A stretch of 64,000 bases of DNA from Devosia sp. YR412 (GCF_900110945.1 NZ_FOFL01000005.1:1-64000); one strand, 5' to 3'. Counted from the first letter of the stretch, positions 9,985-20,881 are shown. Numbers and translations: made by a program. Notes: generated by a model not told the origin, from the letters alone.

Positions 9985-10457
9985 CCGACAGCGCACCAGC
10001 GAGCACCGAGCTCACGGCAATGAACATTGCCGAGATTCTGAAGAGCCTGCCGCACCGCTATCCGTTCCTGATGATCGACAAGATCATCAAGATCGATGGC
10101 GACGAAACTGCCGTTGGCATCAAGAATGTCACCTTCAACGAACCGATCTTCCAGGGCCACTTCCCGGAAAACCCGATTTTCCCAGGCGTGCTGATCATCG
10201 AAGGCATGGCCCAGACGGCCGGCGCCATCGTCATCAAGCATGACTCCGGCGGCGGCAAGAAGAACATCGTGCTGATGCTCGGCGTCGACAAGGCGAAATT
10301 CCGCAAGCCGGCCGGTCCGGGCGACGTGATCGAATTCCACATCGCCAAGATCCAGCGGCGCCGCAATGTTGGGCGCTATGAGGCCAAGGCCATCGTGGAC
10401 GGGAAGATCATTGCCGAGGCGGAAATCACCGCCATGATCGTCGAGGCCACAGCGTGA
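9981..10457 (+). CDS. fabZ: 3-hydroxyacyl-ACP dehydratase FabZ
   Basis: FabZ, 158 aa, hot-dog-fold dehydratase producing trans-2-enoyl-ACP in fatty acid elongation. It competes with LpxA/LpxD for 3-hydroxyacyl-ACP. The catalytic pair is visible: His60 in FQGHFPENP and Glu74 in [14 protein letters not shown] 9981 overlaps the lpxD stop, and its own TGA overlaps the GTG start of lpxA, so lpxD-fabZ-lpxA are tightly coupled. Length and order are those of most Gram-negative lipid A clusters. Confidence 0.97.
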   Translation: MTDSAPASTELTAMNIAEILKSLPHRYPFLMIDKIIKIDGDETAVGIKNVTFNEPIFQGHFPENPIFPGVLIIEGMAQTAGAIVIKHDSGGGKKNIVLMLGVDKAKFRKPAGPGDVIEFHIAKIQRRRNVGRYEAKAIVDGKIIAEAEITAMIVEATA

Positions 10458-11266
10458 GCTCTGCCGAGGTCCACCCGACAGCCATCGTTGCCCCTGGCGC
10501 CAGCCTGGGCAATGGCGTCAAGATCGGTCCCTATTGCATCGTCGGCGGCAATGTCGTGCTGCATGACAATGTCGAGCTGGTCTCCCATGTCTCGATCGAC
10601 GGGCATACCGAGATCGGCGCAGGCACGCAGATCTATCCCTTCGCCTCTATCGGCCACAAGCCGCAGGATCTGAAATACCATGGCGAGGCCTCGCGGCTGG
10701 TGATCGGCGAGCGCTGCACCATCCGGGAATCGGTGACCATCAATCCCGGCACCGAGAATGGCGGCATGCTGACCAAGATCGGCAATGATTGCCTGATCAT
10801 GGCCAGCGCCCATGTCGCGCATGACGCGATCCTCGGCAACAATGTCATCATGGCCAACTATGTCGGCATCGCGGGTCATTGCCACATTGGCGACAACGTG
10901 ATTTTCGGCGGCACCTGTGTGGTGCACCAGTTCACCCGCATCGGCGCCCATGCCTTCATCGGCGCGCAGTCCATGGTCGATGGCGATGTCATTCCCTATG
11001 GCATGGCGATCGGCAATCGTGCCACGCTGACCGGTCTCAACCTGATCGGCCTCAAGCGTCGCGGCTTTGATCGCGAAGCGATCCACCAACTGCGCGCGGC
11101 CTATCGGCAGATCTTTGCCAGCGAAGGCACCTTACGCGAGCGCGTCGAGGATGCGGCCGACCTGTTCAAGGATCAGCCTCTGGTGCAGGAAGTCGTGGCC
11201 TTTATCGCCGCAGCCTCCGACCGCCCGATCCTGTTGCCGCGCAACGGCAGCAGCACGCCCGAATAG
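10454..11266 (+). CDS. lpxA: UDP-N-acetylglucosamine acyltransferase
   Basis: LpxA, 270 aa, the first step of lipid A synthesis, O-acylating UDP-GlcNAc. It forms a left-handed beta helix of hexapeptide repeats (SLGNGVKIGPYCIVGGN). The motif HVAHD has its second His at residue 123, matching the catalytic His125 of E. coli LpxA. A C-terminal helical domain follows. The start is GTG 10454 in a GTGA overlap with fabZ. In most rhizobiales the UDP-diacylglucosamine hydrolase gene lpxI comes next; here the stop abuts the lpxB start with no base between them. Confidence 0.96.
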   Translation: MSSAEVHPTAIVAPGASLGNGVKIGPYCIVGGNVVLHDNVELVSHVSIDGHTEIGAGTQIYPFASIGHKPQDLKYHGEASRLVIGERCTIRESVTINPGTENGGMLTKIGNDCLIMASAHVAHDAILGNNVIMANYVGIAGHCHIGDNVIFGGTCVVHQFTRIGAHAFIGAQSMVDGDVIPYGMAIGNRATLTGLNLIGLKRRGFDREAIHQLRAAYRQIFASEGTLRERVEDAADLFKDQPLVQEVVAFIAAASDRPILLPRNGSSTPE

Positions 11267-12418
11267 ATGAGCGACCCGGCCGAGCGGCTGAAGATGTTCA
11301 TTCTCGCCGGCGAGCCATCTGGCGATCGCATCGCCGCTGACCTGATCCGCCGGCTTAAGCTGCGCGTGCCGCTCGCCTTAATCGGCGTCGGCGGGCGTGA
11401 GCTGGCCGACGAGGGGCTGAAGTCGCTATTCCCGATGAGCGATCTGTCGGTGATGGGCGTCAACGACGTCCTGCTGCGCCTGCCGCTGCTGCTGTGGCGC
11501 GTCGAACAGACTGCCCGCACCATACGCAAGGCCAAGCCCGATATCGTCGTGCTGGTCGATTCCCAGGATTTTTCCAAGCTGGTCGCCAAACGGCTGAAGC
11601 AGATGCGCTTCGCGGGCAAGCTGATCCTCTATGTCGCACCCTCGGTCTGGGCCCGGGCGCCGCAGCGCGCCGCCAAGCTCAAGCCACTGTTCGAAGAAGT
11701 GCTCGCCGTGCTGCCCTTCGAGCCGGCCGTCATGCAGCGCCTTGATGGCCCGCCAACCTATTATGTCGGCCATCCCGCCCTCAATGAACGCTTGGCCCGC
11801 CCGGCCGTCGAGCGCGGCCCGGTCGTCCTGATGCCCGGCAGCCGCGACGGCGAGCTGCGCCGCCATTTGCCGCTGTTCCGCCAGCTGGCCGAACAGATCG
11901 CTGGCAACCCAGCCGTGCACGGTTTCGTCATTCCCACTTTGCCCGCCCTCAAGGAGCGCATCGAGCGCGCCGTGGCCGATTGGCCGGTGCCGGCACAAGT
12001 CGTCGCTGACCGCGCCGCGCGCACCACGCTCTACCGCGACGCCTTACTTGCCGTCGTCGTCTCCGGCACAGCCACGCTGGAGCTGGGCCTGGCCCAGGTC
12101 CCGATGGTCGTCAGCTACGTCCTCGACACGCCGCAGGCGCGCGTCTTCGAAAAGCTTGGCCGTCCAGTCGTGTCATTGCCCAATATCGTGTTGGGCCGCA
12201 GCGTAGTGCCCGAGCTAGTGCAAGCTACGCCAGACCTCCAAGCGCTCGTGGCCGCCGTCGAAACGCTGCTCAACAGCAAAAAAGCTCGCCAGGACCAGAT
12301 CGAGGCCTTTGGCAAGCTTTCGGAATTGATGGAGCATGGCGCCGAGGGCCATCTCCGTCAGGACCCGGCTGACCGGGTCCTAACGCATTGGAATCAGCGG
12401 GCGGTAAGCGCTTCGTAG
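11267..12418 (+). CDS. lpxB: lipid-A-disaccharide synthase
   Basis: LpxB, 383 aa, a GT19 glycosyltransferase joining UDP-2,3-diacylglucosamine and lipid X at the inner membrane. Seen are the N-terminal [17 protein letters not shown] motif, [19 protein letters not shown] [11 protein letters not shown], and the [18 protein letters not shown] donor-binding region near residue 270. It starts immediately after the lpxA stop. Its last 25 bases overlap the end of the convergent gltA. The substrate-forming UDP-diacylglucosamine pyrophosphohydrolase is not encoded nearby. Confidence 0.95.
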   Translation: MSDPAERLKMFILAGEPSGDRIAADLIRRLKLRVPLALIGVGGRELADEGLKSLFPMSDLSVMGVNDVLLRLPLLLWRVEQTARTIRKAKPDIVVLVDSQDFSKLVAKRLKQMRFAGKLILYVAPSVWARAPQRAAKLKPLFEEVLAVLPFEPAVMQRLDGPPTYYVGHPALNERLARPAVERGPVVLMPGSRDGELRRHLPLFRQLAEQIAGNPAVHGFVIPTLPALKERIERAVADWPVPAQVVADRAARTTLYRDALLAVVVSGTATLELGLAQVPMVVSYVLDTPQARVFEKLGRPVVSLPNIVLGRSVVPELVQATPDLQALVAAVETLLNSKKARQDQIEAFGKLSELMEHGAEGHLRQDPADRVLTHWNQRAVSAS

Positions 12419-13683
12419 TCGCGAGCCGGCGATCCGTCATAGAGCTGGCGCGGACGGCCAATCTTCTTCTGCGGATCGGCGATCATTTCCTTCCACTGGC
12501 TGATCCAGCCAACGGTGCGGGCGACCGAGAACAGCACGGTGAACATCGAGGTCGGGAAGCCGATCGCCTCGAGAATGATGCCCGAGTAGAAGTCGACGTT
12601 CGGATACAGCTTGCGCTCAACGAAATAGGGGTCTTCCAGCGCGATCTTTTCGAGTTCCTGGGCAACTTGCAGCGTCGGGTTATTGTGCACGCCCAACAGG
12701 TCGAGCACTTCCTTGGCGGTTTTCTGCATCACGGTCGCGCGCGGGTCGAAGTTCTTGTAGACGCGGTGACCAAAGCCCATCAGCTTGAAGCTGTCGGACT
12801 TGTCCTTGGCGCGGGCGATATACTCTGGAATGCGGTCGACGGTGCCGATTTCCTTGAGCATGTTGAGCGCCGCTTCATTGGCGCCGCCATGAGCCGGGCC
12901 CCAAAGGCAAGCCACGCCGGCCGCGATACAGGCGAACGGATTGGCATCGGACGAACCGGCGAGGCGCACCGTGGACGTGGAAGCGTTCTGCTCGTGATCG
13001 GCATGCAGGGTGAAAATCAGGTCCATGGCCTTCGCAATGGTGGGATTCACCTGATAATTTTCGGCCGGAACCGAGAAGCACATGTGCAGGAAATTTGACG
13101 CATAATCGAGGTCATTGCGTGGATAGACGAAGGGCTGGCCCACTGAGTACTTGTAGGCCATGGCAGCGATCGTCGGCATCTTGGCGATCATGCGGATCGA
13201 GGCGATCTCGCGCTGTTGCGGATCGGTGATGTCGGTCGAGTCGTGGTAGAAGGCGGCCATGGCGCCGACCACGCCGGTCATGATGGCCATCGGATGCGCA
13301 TCGCGACGGAAGCCACGGTAGAAATAGTGCATCTGCTCATGCACCATGGTGTGGCGCGTCACCAATTCCTCGAACTCTGCCAGCTGCGTCTTGTTCGGCA
13401 GTTCGCCGTAGAGCAGCAGGTAGCAGACTTCGATATAGGTGCTCTTTTCGGAGAGCTGGTCGATAGGATAGCCACGATACAGCAGCTGGCCCTTGTCGCC
13501 GTCAATATAGGTGATGGCACTGTCGCAGGCCGCAGTCGAGGTAAAGCCGGGGTCGTAGGTGAACATTCCGGTCTTGGCGTAGAGCGATCGGATATCGATC
13601 ACGTCCGGCCCTATGGAACCCGACAACACCGGAAATTCGTGCGTCTGGTCCCCGATGACGAGTTTGGCGACTTTATCGGTCAT
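12394..13683 (-). CDS. gltA: citrate synthase
   Basis: Type II (hexameric) citrate synthase, 429 aa, condensing acetyl-CoA and oxaloacetate at the entry of the TCA cycle. Motifs include the N-terminal beta-strand domain, GANEAAL with its catalytic His nearby in GPAHGGANE, and [21 protein letters not shown] lies just upstream of ATG 13683. It runs toward lpxB and the coding ends overlap by 25 bases. gltX lies upstream on the same strand but is separated by an intrinsic terminator, so gltA probably has its own promoter. Confidence 0.97.
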   Translation of the reverse strand: MTDKVAKLVIGDQTHEFPVLSGSIGPDVIDIRSLYAKTGMFTYDPGFTSTAACDSAITYIDGDKGQLLYRGYPIDQLSEKSTYIEVCYLLLYGELPNKTQLAEFEELVTRHTMVHEQMHYFYRGFRRDAHPMAIMTGVVGAMAAFYHDSTDITDPQQREIASIRMIAKMPTIAAMAYKYSVGQPFVYPRNDLDYASNFLHMCFSVPAENYQVNPTIAKAMDLIFTLHADHEQNASTSTVRLAGSSDANPFACIAAGVACLWGPAHGGANEAALNMLKEIGTVDRIPEYIARAKDKSDSFKLMGFGHRVYKNFDPRATVMQKTAKEVLDLLGVHNNPTLQVAQELEKIALEDPYFVERKLYPNVDFYSGIILEAIGFPTSMFTVLFSVARTVGWISQWKEMIADPQKKIGRPRQLYDGSPARDYEALTAR

Positions 13684-13766
13684 TGAGCTCTCCTCGAGGG
13701 CCCCTTGCCAGACCGCGCGGATGCGGTCGCCGGGGCCAAAAACTGGGCAGTCATAGCTGCTTCGGA

Positions 13767-13795
13767 CAGGTATCGCTTTTGCCGGCCCGAAGCAA
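13767..13795 (-). promoter_or_regulatory. candidate gltA promoter
   Basis: Reading the minus strand, TTGCTT (13795-13790) and TACCTG (13772-13767) are 17 bases apart, between the gltX terminator and gltA. The leader would be about 80 bases. Confidence 0.35.
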
Positions 13796-13796
13796 C

Positions 13797-13820
13797 CAAA
13801 GGGTAAGCAAGGCTTACCCT
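13797..13820 (-). terminator. intrinsic terminator of gltX
   Basis: GGGTAAGC (13801-13808) and GCTTACCC (13812-13819) form a perfect 8-bp stem with a 3-base loop. On the minus strand a short TTT lies after it. It lies 11 bases past the gltX stop. Confidence 0.65.
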
Positions 13821-13830
13821 CCTTTTAGCA

Positions 13831-15249
13831 CTAGACAGTGACGGTTTGATCTTCCAGACGCGCCATGCTCTCGTCGCGGCCGATCAGCACCATTACCTCG
13901 AAAATGCCAGGCGAAACGGTACGGCCGGTCAACGCTGCGCGCAGCGGCTGCGCCAGCTTGCCGAGCTTCAGCCCCTTGGTCTCGGCGAGTGTGCGCATGG
14001 CGCCGTCGATCGCCGGCACCGACCATTCATTGAGCCCGCGCAGAACTTCGGCCATATCCTTGAGCACGGCCCTTGTGTCCGTGGTCAACAGCGCCGATGC
14101 GGCAGCATCGATGGTCAGCGGACGCGTCGCATAGATGAACTGGGCCAGGTCGATCAGCTCCAGTACGGTCTTGGCGCGCGGCTGCAACTCGGGCAAGGCG
14201 GTGAGCACCGTGTCCTTGTTGGCAGTCAGGCCATCGACGTCGACCTGGCGGCCAACTTCGGCCGACGTCGCCAGCATCACGTCATAGAGATAATCCGGCT
14301 TGGCTTCGCGGATATAGTGGCCGTTGATATTCTCGAGCTTGACGAAATCGAAGCGTGCCGCGCCCTTATTCAGCCCATCCAGGCTGAACCATTCGACCAT
14401 CTGCTCGGTCGAAAAGATCTCGTCATCACCATGGCTCCAGCCAAGCCGCGCCAGATAATTGCGCACAGCTTCAGGCAGATAGCCCATCTGGCGATAGGCT
14501 TCCACACCCAGCGCGCCGTGGCGCTTGGAAAGCTTGGCGCCATCGGGGCCATGGATCAGGGGGATATGCGCCATCTCCGGCACGGTCCAGCCCATGGCAT
14601 TGTAGATGACGATCTGGCGGGCAGCATTGGTCAGGTGATCGTCGCCGCGGATGATATGGGTGACGCCCATGTCGTGATCGTCCACCACCACGGCATGCAT
14701 ATAAGTCGGGGTGCCGTCCGAGCGCAGGATGATGAAATCATCGAGGTTCTCGGTCTTGAACACCACCTTGCCCTGCACATGGTCGTCGACGACGATGTCG
14801 CCGGTGAGCGGCGCCTTGATGCGGACCACCGGCGATACACCCTCGGGGGCCTCGCTCTGGTCGCGATCGCGCCAATAACCGTTGTAGCGCGGGGGCTTAC
14901 CCGCAGCGCGAGCCTCTTCGCGCATCTGGTCGAGCTCGGCCGGCGAGCAATAGCAATAATAGGCATGGCCCATTTTCACCAGCTCATGGGCCACTTCGGC
15001 ATGGCGTGCGGCGCGGCCGAATTGCGAAATTGGCTCGCCATCCCAGGTCAGGCCGAGCCACTTGAGGCCATCGACCAGCGCTACGACGGCCGCTTCGGTG
15101 GAGCGTTCGCGATCGGTATCCTCGATGCGCAACAGCATTTTGCCGCCCTTGTTCTGAGCATAAGCCCATGAAAACAAAGCGGTTCTGGCGCCACCAATAT
15201 GGAGGTAGCCGGTGGGTGAGGGGGCGAAGCGGGTGACGACCTGGGACAT
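13831..15249 (-). CDS. gltX: glutamyl-tRNA synthetase
   Basis: Class I glutamyl-tRNA synthetase, 472 aa. The HIGH-type motif is in [19 protein letters not shown] at the N-terminus, and the KMSKS-type motif is KLSKRHGA near residue 240. I chose ATG 15249 ([14 protein letters not shown]) because the family starts here; the open frame runs 32 codons further upstream into the divergent comEC region. Since gatC and gatA are also in the window, this may be a non-discriminating GluRS that charges tRNA-Gln with glutamate for GatCAB; that part is inference. Confidence 0.96.
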   Translation of the reverse strand: MSQVVTRFAPSPTGYLHIGGARTALFSWAYAQNKGGKMLLRIEDTDRERSTEAAVVALVDGLKWLGLTWDGEPISQFGRAARHAEVAHELVKMGHAYYCYCSPAELDQMREEARAAGKPPRYNGYWRDRDQSEAPEGVSPVVRIKAPLTGDIVVDDHVQGKVVFKTENLDDFIILRSDGTPTYMHAVVVDDHDMGVTHIIRGDDHLTNAARQIVIYNAMGWTVPEMAHIPLIHGPDGAKLSKRHGALGVEAYRQMGYLPEAVRNYLARLGWSHGDDEIFSTEQMVEWFSLDGLNKGAARFDFVKLENINGHYIREAKPDYLYDVMLATSAEVGRQVDVDGLTANKDTVLTALPELQPRAKTVLELIDLAQFIYATRPLTIDAAASALLTTDTRAVLKDMAEVLRGLNEWSVPAIDGAMRTLAETKGLKLGKLAQPLRAALTGRTVSPGIFEVMVLIGRDESMARLEDQTVTV

Positions 15250-15326
15250 GAGACCGGAATGCTTGGAGGATCTGTTGGGCGTGTGTAGCATAGAGCCGCA
15301 CGAGCGCAAGGGCGGGGGCTGGAGCG

Positions 15327-17444
15327 GTGCTGGGCGCGGAGACACGCGAGCGCAGGATTGGCACGGAGGTTGTGCCGCTGAGCCCGGCTTTGCCTCACGC
15401 TATCGCGTTGAAACCGCTGGCCTTTCCCAAGCTCGACCTCGCCGACGTGGTGACCTCCCGGCGGATGTTCGTGCTGCTGCCCTTTGGCATGATCGCTGGA
15501 TTGATCGCCTATGCCGGCCTGCCGTTCGAGCCGGAAGGCTGGGCCTTAGCCGCTGTAGCAACGACCCTGCTAATCGCAATCTTGGGGCTGCAAACCACCA
15601 GTTTGCTTGCGGTTTGCAGCCTGCTTTCGTCCATTTGGCTTGGTTTCTGCCTGCTGCCGCTGCATGGCCTGTGGTTTGGCACCACGATGATGGCACGACC
15701 GGCTTTCGGATATTACGAAGCTCGGGTCGAAGAGATCATTTCAGCAACGGACGAAGCGCGGCGGATCGTCGTTTCCGGTATCACGCCGGTTACCGATGAT
15801 CGTCCGGTTTTGATAGCCAAGGCCCGTCTCGTGGTGCCGCCCAATCCGCCGCTGGCGCCGGGCGACTTCATCCGCGGGCAGATGCGGCTGGCGCCGGTGC
15901 CGGGACCGATCCTGCCCGGGGCCTTCGATAGCCAGTTCCACGCCTATTTTGCCGGTATCGGTGCCTATGGCAATGTGACGGGCGACTTCAGCCGCGTTGC
16001 TGAGGGCGGGGCGTTGGACGCCACGCGCGCCGTGGAGGGGCTGCGCATGGCGATCGGCAGCCGGATCGATGCGGTACTGGACGGGTCGTCGGCGGCTATC
16101 GGCCGGGCCATGGTGGTGGGCGACCAGAGCCTGATCGATGACGAGACCCGCGAGGTGATGGCGGCGTCGGGACTGGCGCATATCTATTCCATCTCGGGGC
16201 TGCATCTCTCCATCGTCGCGGGCGGCATGTTCTTCCTGTTGCGGCTTGGGCTGGCCTCGCTCCCCGGCGTGGCGAGCCGCTGGCCGGTCAAGAAGATCGC
16301 GGCGATCGGTGGCATTATCGCCGCTATGGCCTATCTGCTACTGGCGGGAGGCTTGGCGAATGTGCCAGCGCTGCGCTCGACTATCATGCTGGGGCTAATC
16401 TTTGGGGCGGTCATAGCGGGAAGGCGGGCTCTGACCATGCGCAATGTCGCCATTGCGGCACTGGCCATCATTCTGATCGACCCGGCTAGCGTGTTTCGCG
16501 CCAGCTTCCAATTGTCCTTTGCCGCCGTGGTGGCGCTGATCGGGATTTATGAAATCCCGCGCCGGGCGCCGGAGGGCGAGCGGACCTGGGGGCGGCGGCT
16601 ATGGGATACGGTCTGGGCGACGGCGGCCACCAGCTTTATCGCCGGCACCGCCACGCTGCTGTTTTCGGCCTATCACTTCCAGCAGACGGCGCCGCTCGGC
16701 GTGCTGGGCAATGTGCTGGTGCTGCCGGTGGTCAGCTTGGTCATCATGCCTTTTGCCGTACTCTCGGTCCTCGCCATGCCGTTCGGCATGGAAGCGCCGT
16801 TCATCCGGGTGATGGGCTGGGGCATTGATCGCATGGTGGACGGCGCGACACTGGTCGCTGGCTGGAGCGAGGGGTGGACCGGTAACCCGTTGCTGACCAG
16901 TTCGGCGCTGCTCATCGGCCTTGGCGCGCTGGCGTGGTTTGCCTTCGTCAATTCATGGTGGCGGCTGGCCGGACCGATCGTGGCCTTGCCGCTGATCCTG
17001 CTGGTCGGCCTCGACCAGCGGCCGGACATACTGATTGCCGATACCACGCAGGCCGTGGCGATGCGGACGGACGCAGGCATGGGCCTGATCAGCGGCAAGG
17101 TCGGCAGCTTTGCCGTCGATGTCTGGGGCGAGCATTATCAGGAGGTGATCGCTGCGGAGGTGCCCGGCATGCGCTGCGATGAGCTGGGCTGTATTGCGCA
17201 GACCAGTCAATTCTCGGTGGCAATAGTCCGCAATGCGGCAGCCTTTGCCGAGGATTGCGGGAGGCACGATCTGATCATCGCCCGGGTGCGGGCTCCGAAT
17301 ACATGCGCCGGCCAGGTGATCGACGCCGATGATCTGGCATCCGGCGGCGTGCATTGGCTGCGCTGGGACGAAACGGCGGCGCGGTTCGAAATCCGCGCCG
17401 CCATTCCCAATCTCACGCGCCCGTGGCGAGTTTCGCCACGGTAA
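15327..17444 (+). CDS. comEC: ComEC/Rec2 family competence protein
   Basis: Large integral membrane protein, about 705 aa, of the ComEC/Rec2 family that forms the channel for single-stranded DNA entry in transformable bacteria. An N-terminal DUF4131-like part precedes the competence domain with [20 protein letters not shown] near residue 290 and many membrane segments. The C-terminal 130 residues resemble a reduced metallo-hydrolase tail without a visible HxHxDH motif. The start is uncertain: GTG 15327 is the first possible, a GTG 15 codons later is an alternative. It overlaps the convergent GH42 gene by 32 bases. dprA occurs elsewhere in the window. Confidence 0.88.
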   Translation: MLGAETRERRIGTEVVPLSPALPHAIALKPLAFPKLDLADVVTSRRMFVLLPFGMIAGLIAYAGLPFEPEGWALAAVATTLLIAILGLQTTSLLAVCSLLSSIWLGFCLLPLHGLWFGTTMMARPAFGYYEARVEEIISATDEARRIVVSGITPVTDDRPVLIAKARLVVPPNPPLAPGDFIRGQMRLAPVPGPILPGAFDSQFHAYFAGIGAYGNVTGDFSRVAEGGALDATRAVEGLRMAIGSRIDAVLDGSSAAIGRAMVVGDQSLIDDETREVMAASGLAHIYSISGLHLSIVAGGMFFLLRLGLASLPGVASRWPVKKIAAIGGIIAAMAYLLLAGGLANVPALRSTIMLGLIFGAVIAGRRALTMRNVAIAALAIILIDPASVFRASFQLSFAAVVALIGIYEIPRRAPEGERTWGRRLWDTVWATAATSFIAGTATLLFSAYHFQQTAPLGVLGNVLVLPVVSLVIMPFAVLSVLAMPFGMEAPFIRVMGWGIDRMVDGATLVAGWSEGWTGNPLLTSSALLIGLGALAWFAFVNSWWRLAGPIVALPLILLVGLDQRPDILIADTTQAVAMRTDAGMGLISGKVGSFAVDVWGEHYQEVIAAEVPGMRCDELGCIAQTSQFSVAIVRNAAAFAEDCGRHDLIIARVRAPNTCAGQVIDADDLASGGVHWLRWDETAARFEIRAAIPNLTRPWRVSPR

Positions 17445-19371
17445 CGCCGGCAGCCGCCATGTCGCCCGTGCCTAGCACATAGCCGGCTTCGTCCGCGGCA
17501 GGCACCAGCGTTGCCGGCCCGGCGCCGTAGTTCACATAGATGCGGAAACCATTGCGGGTGCGGCAACGCACGCCGGCGGGCAGGGTGATGGTCGGCAGAT
17601 CGGTCTCGGCGATCAGGTAATCGACGACGCGCTGGACCAGCGCCTTGGTGCCGCTGGCGCCGAGGTAGAACAGCTTGCCCTGGTTGACCAGTACCGGCCA
17701 GCTATCGACATCCTCGATGACCACGTTGGCCCGAGTCTCCAGCCGCTCGCGCCAGTGATGCACCGCGCCGCTGCCCTTGACCTCCACCTCCTGCGAGGGA
17801 TCGACGCTGTCGATCCGCATCACCTTCACGTCGAGCAGATTGCTTGGCAGGTCGGGCGCGAGGCCGGTGGGAATCGAGAAATTCTGCGTCTTGGAGCCCG
17901 AACGCGGGCCAATCAGCAGATGGCCCTCAAAATCGGCAATAGCCGTGCGCAAATCATCATTCCAGGCAAACAGCGCCGGGATGGCGACAATGTCATAGCC
18001 GGCAAAGCTCGTGGTGCTGGGCGGCAGCACGTCGATGTCGACGCCATGCTTACGGAAGGCGGCGTAAAGCGCGCGGACATGGGCGCCATGGCTAAAGCCC
18101 TTGGCCTGCGGCTGGATCTCCCAGGCCCATTCGCTCTGATAGTCATAGACCACGGCGACGCGGCCCTTGGTGGCCTGGCCATCGAGATCAATGCCCTTGA
18201 GCTCCTCGGCGACCTGCATGGCCTCGTGATAGGCCGGCGCCGGTTCACTGTCGGGCCGCAACAGGCCGGCATGCATCTGTTCCTGCGCAAAGGGTGCCTG
18301 GCGCCAGCGGAAATAGGTCACCACCTCAGCGCCATGGGCAAAGGCTTCCCAGGCCCAGAGACGGGCCATGCCGGGCAGGGGATCTGGATTGAACTGCGCC
18401 CAGTTCACCGGACCGGGCTGCTGCTCCATGATCCACCAGCGGCCATGGCCGACGGCGCGATAGAGATCGTGGTGGAAGGCAGCATTGTCCGGATCGCCCT
18501 GGCGCATGTACTGGCGCTTGAGCTCGTCGGATTCATTGCTGACCGCCAGATGGCCGAGCGGATAGCTGTCCCAGGAGGCGATATCGAGCGTCTTGGCCAC
18601 ATCGTAGTGATCGAAGTCGCTGGTTCGGCTCATGAAGTTGTGAATCACTGGGAGGTCCGGCCGGACTTGCTTCAGGATATCGAACTGCACCGCGTTGAAT
18701 GCGGCAACTTGATCCGAGGCATAGCGCCGGAAATCCAGCACATGCGCCGGGGCGGCTTCGGTGACCAGAAGGTTCGGCAGCTCGACCTGATCGAAGCGAT
18801 TGTATTCCATCGACCAGAACACATTGCCCCAGGCCTGGTTCAGCGCATCGACCGAGCCATATTTGTCCTGCAGCCAAAGCTGGAAGCCCTGCTTGGCGGC
18901 CGGCGAATAGGAATAGGTCGTGTCGTGGCAGCCATATTCATTGTCGGTCTGCCAGGCGCCGAGCGCCGGATGCTGGCCGACGGCTTCGGCCAGCAGGCGG
19001 GTGATGCGGCCGGCTTCCTCACGATAGGGCAGGTGGCTGAAATCATAGTGACGGCGTGAGCCAAAGCCCTTGCGCTGGCCATGAATATCCACGGCCAGCA
19101 TGTCTGGGTGTTTGTCGACCATCCAGCGGGGCGGTGTCGCCGTGGGCGTGCCGACCACGACTTGGATGCCATGGCGATGGAACACATCCATCGCCCGTAT
19201 GATCCAATCGAAATGCATTTCCCCGGGCGTCGGCTCAAAGCGCGACCAGGCGAATTCGCCGATGCGCACCCAGGTGATGCCAACCTCGGCCATGCGCGAC
19301 GCATCGCGCTCCCACCAGTCCTCGGGCCAATGTTCGGGATAATAGCAGACGCCGAGGGCTGGTGCGGTCAT
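17413..19371 (-). CDS. GH42 beta-galactosidase
   Basis: Glycoside hydrolase family 42, 652 aa, without a signal peptide and so probably cytoplasmic, releasing galactose (or fucose/arabinose) from short beta-linked glycosides. The family opening GVCYYPEHWPEDWW is clear. The acid/base Glu145 lies in TDNEYGCHDT and the nucleophile Glu316 in WIMEQQPGPVNW. A central trimerisation domain and a C-terminal beta domain complete the usual three-domain length. It is the last gene of a four-gene minus-strand operon (kinase, aldolase, lactonase, galactosidase), 8 bases after the lactonase. No transporter gene is adjacent. Confidence 0.93.
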   Translation of the reverse strand: MTAPALGVCYYPEHWPEDWWERDASRMAEVGITWVRIGEFAWSRFEPTPGEMHFDWIIRAMDVFHRHGIQVVVGTPTATPPRWMVDKHPDMLAVDIHGQRKGFGSRRHYDFSHLPYREEAGRITRLLAEAVGQHPALGAWQTDNEYGCHDTTYSYSPAAKQGFQLWLQDKYGSVDALNQAWGNVFWSMEYNRFDQVELPNLLVTEAAPAHVLDFRRYASDQVAAFNAVQFDILKQVRPDLPVIHNFMSRTSDFDHYDVAKTLDIASWDSYPLGHLAVSNESDELKRQYMRQGDPDNAAFHHDLYRAVGHGRWWIMEQQPGPVNWAQFNPDPLPGMARLWAWEAFAHGAEVVTYFRWRQAPFAQEQMHAGLLRPDSEPAPAYHEAMQVAEELKGIDLDGQATKGRVAVVYDYQSEWAWEIQPQAKGFSHGAHVRALYAAFRKHGVDIDVLPPSTTSFAGYDIVAIPALFAWNDDLRTAIADFEGHLLIGPRSGSKTQNFSIPTGLAPDLPSNLLDVKVMRIDSVDPSQEVEVKGSGAVHHWRERLETRANVVIEDVDSWPVLVNQGKLFYLGASGTKALVQRVVDYLIAETDLPTITLPAGVRCRTRNGFRIYVNYGAGPATLVPAADEAGYVLGTGDMAAAGVTVAKLATGA

Positions 19372-19379
19372 GGCAAGTC

Positions 19380-20258
19380 TCAGAGGGTGATGAGCGTTTC
19401 AGGCTGGCCGGCGATGTCGAGATCCACAACGAACAAACTGCCTGCATGTTTTTCAGATGCAAGCTGTATGTCGGTGAGATTCTTGGCAGCCGTGGTGATG
19501 AAAAGGGTCTTCAAATCCGGTCCGCCAAAGGCAGGGCAGGTGACCTGGCTGACTGGAACTTCGACGATCCGGTCGATGGAGCCGTCCGGCGCATGGCGCA
19601 CCACGCAGGAGCCGCCCCATTTGGCGTTCCAGAGATAGCCCTCGCTATCGACAACCGCACCATCGGGATAGCCGCGGCCTTCGGAGACGTCGGCAAACAC
19701 CGTCCACTCGCCAACCGGTAGGCCGGTGGCGGGATCGGTTGCCACCTGCATGATCTTCTTGGTCGGCGTGTCGGTCCAGTAAGCAATCTTGCCATCAGGC
19801 GAGAAGCAGGTGGCATTGGGCACCCTGGCGCCGGTTTTTAGCGTGGTCAGCTCACCAGCGCGATAGTGATAGAGCGCGCCGATCGGGCCCTCTTCCTCAG
19901 TGCGATCCATGGTGCCGATCCAGAAGGCTCCGGAGGGATGCACGCGGCTGTCATTGCCACGCGTTCCCGGCTTGTCGGCCTCGATCTCGTTGATCCGGTT
20001 CATGCCGCCGGTGCCGATATCGAAATGCTTGAGGCCAGTGTCGGTAAGCAGGGCCAAGGTGTCGTTGTCGACGATGGCGGCGGCCGAGACGATCTCGTTG
20101 AACAGCCAGCTATCGACCACTTCGCCCTTGTCGGTGACGGCAAACAGCGTCTGCTCGTTGATGTCGAAGAAGAACAGCTGCTGGCGGCCGGGATGCCAGA
20201 TCGGGCCTTCGCCGAGCTGGCACTGCGAATCGAGCAGGAGACGGGCGGTCTGGCTCAT
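19380..20258 (-). CDS. SMP-30/gluconolactonase family lactonase
   Basis: Six-bladed beta-propeller sugar lactonase, 292 aa. Signature pieces are QLGEGPIWHP with the metal-binding Glu17, NDSRVHPSGAFWIGTMD, NATCFSPDGKIAYWTDT and GYPDGAVVDSEGYLWNAKWGG. Such enzymes hydrolyse galactono-, arabino- or gluconolactone to the aldonate. Its start overlaps the aldolase stop by 4 bases (ATGA). Together with the neighbouring KDGal kinase and KDPGal aldolase, galactonolactone is the most likely substrate, but the family is too broad to fix it. Confidence 0.88.
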   Translation of the reverse strand: MSQTARLLLDSQCQLGEGPIWHPGRQQLFFFDINEQTLFAVTDKGEVVDSWLFNEIVSAAAIVDNDTLALLTDTGLKHFDIGTGGMNRINEIEADKPGTRGNDSRVHPSGAFWIGTMDRTEEEGPIGALYHYRAGELTTLKTGARVPNATCFSPDGKIAYWTDTPTKKIMQVATDPATGLPVGEWTVFADVSEGRGYPDGAVVDSEGYLWNAKWGGSCVVRHAPDGSIDRIVEVPVSQVTCPAFGGPDLKTLFITTAAKNLTDIQLASEKHAGSLFVVDLDIAGQPETLITL

Positions 20259-20866
20259 CGGGCTTTTCCTGCGTCATAGGCGGCGACGGCAGTCTTGGCG
20301 CGTTCGGCCACGTCGGCGGCACTCATGCCCGGCTTGTAGATATAAGTACCGAGGCCAAAGCCGGTGCAGCCGACGTCGAAATAGTCGTTGAAATTGTCCG
20401 GATTGGCGCCGCCCACGGCATAGATCGGCAGCTCGGGCGGCAGCACCGCCTTGATCGCCTTGATGCCCTTGGGGCCGAGCACTTCTGCCGGGAAGAATTT
20501 CAGCCCCGTCGCGCCGGCCTTGATGGCGCGGAAGCAGTCGCTTGGGGTGAAGACGCCGGGATAGGACAGCATCTGCAGCCGGACGGTTTCCTCGATCACC
20601 TGCTTGTTGGTGTCGGGCGAGACGACGAACGTGCCGCCGGCATCGGACACGGCCCAGACCTGCTTCTTGGTCAGCACGGTGCCGGCCCCGATGGCCGCCT
20701 GTTCGCTCAAGGAATTGGAAGCCAGCGCAATGGAGGTCAAGGCGTCGGGCGAATTGAGCGGCACTTCGATCATGGTGATGCCGGCGGCGATCAGCGCCTG
20801 GCAGACATCGACGGTTTCGGGCGGAGTGATGCCACGCAGGATGGCGATGATGTGGCGGTGTTCCAT
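20255..20866 (-). CDS. dgoA: 2-dehydro-3-deoxy-6-phosphogalactonate aldolase
   Basis: Class I KDPG/KDPGal aldolase, 203 aa, splitting 2-keto-3-deoxy-6-phosphogalactonate into pyruvate and glyceraldehyde 3-phosphate. Glu34 in IEVPLNSP and the Schiff-base Lys123 in GLKFFPAE match the E. coli DgoA catalytic residues (37 and 126). The 'PLNSPDAL' form and the adjacent DgoK favour KDPGal over the Entner-Doudoroff KDPG aldolase. It lies 15 bases after dgoK and overlaps the lactonase start. Confidence 0.92.
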   Translation of the reverse strand: MEHRHIIAILRGITPPETVDVCQALIAAGITMIEVPLNSPDALTSIALASNSLSEQAAIGAGTVLTKKQVWAVSDAGGTFVVSPDTNKQVIEETVRLQMLSYPGVFTPSDCFRAIKAGATGLKFFPAEVLGPKGIKAIKAVLPPELPIYAVGGANPDNFNDYFDVGCTGFGLGTYIYKPGMSAADVAERAKTAVAAYDAGKAR

Positions 20867-20881
20867 AGGGTCTACTCCGGT

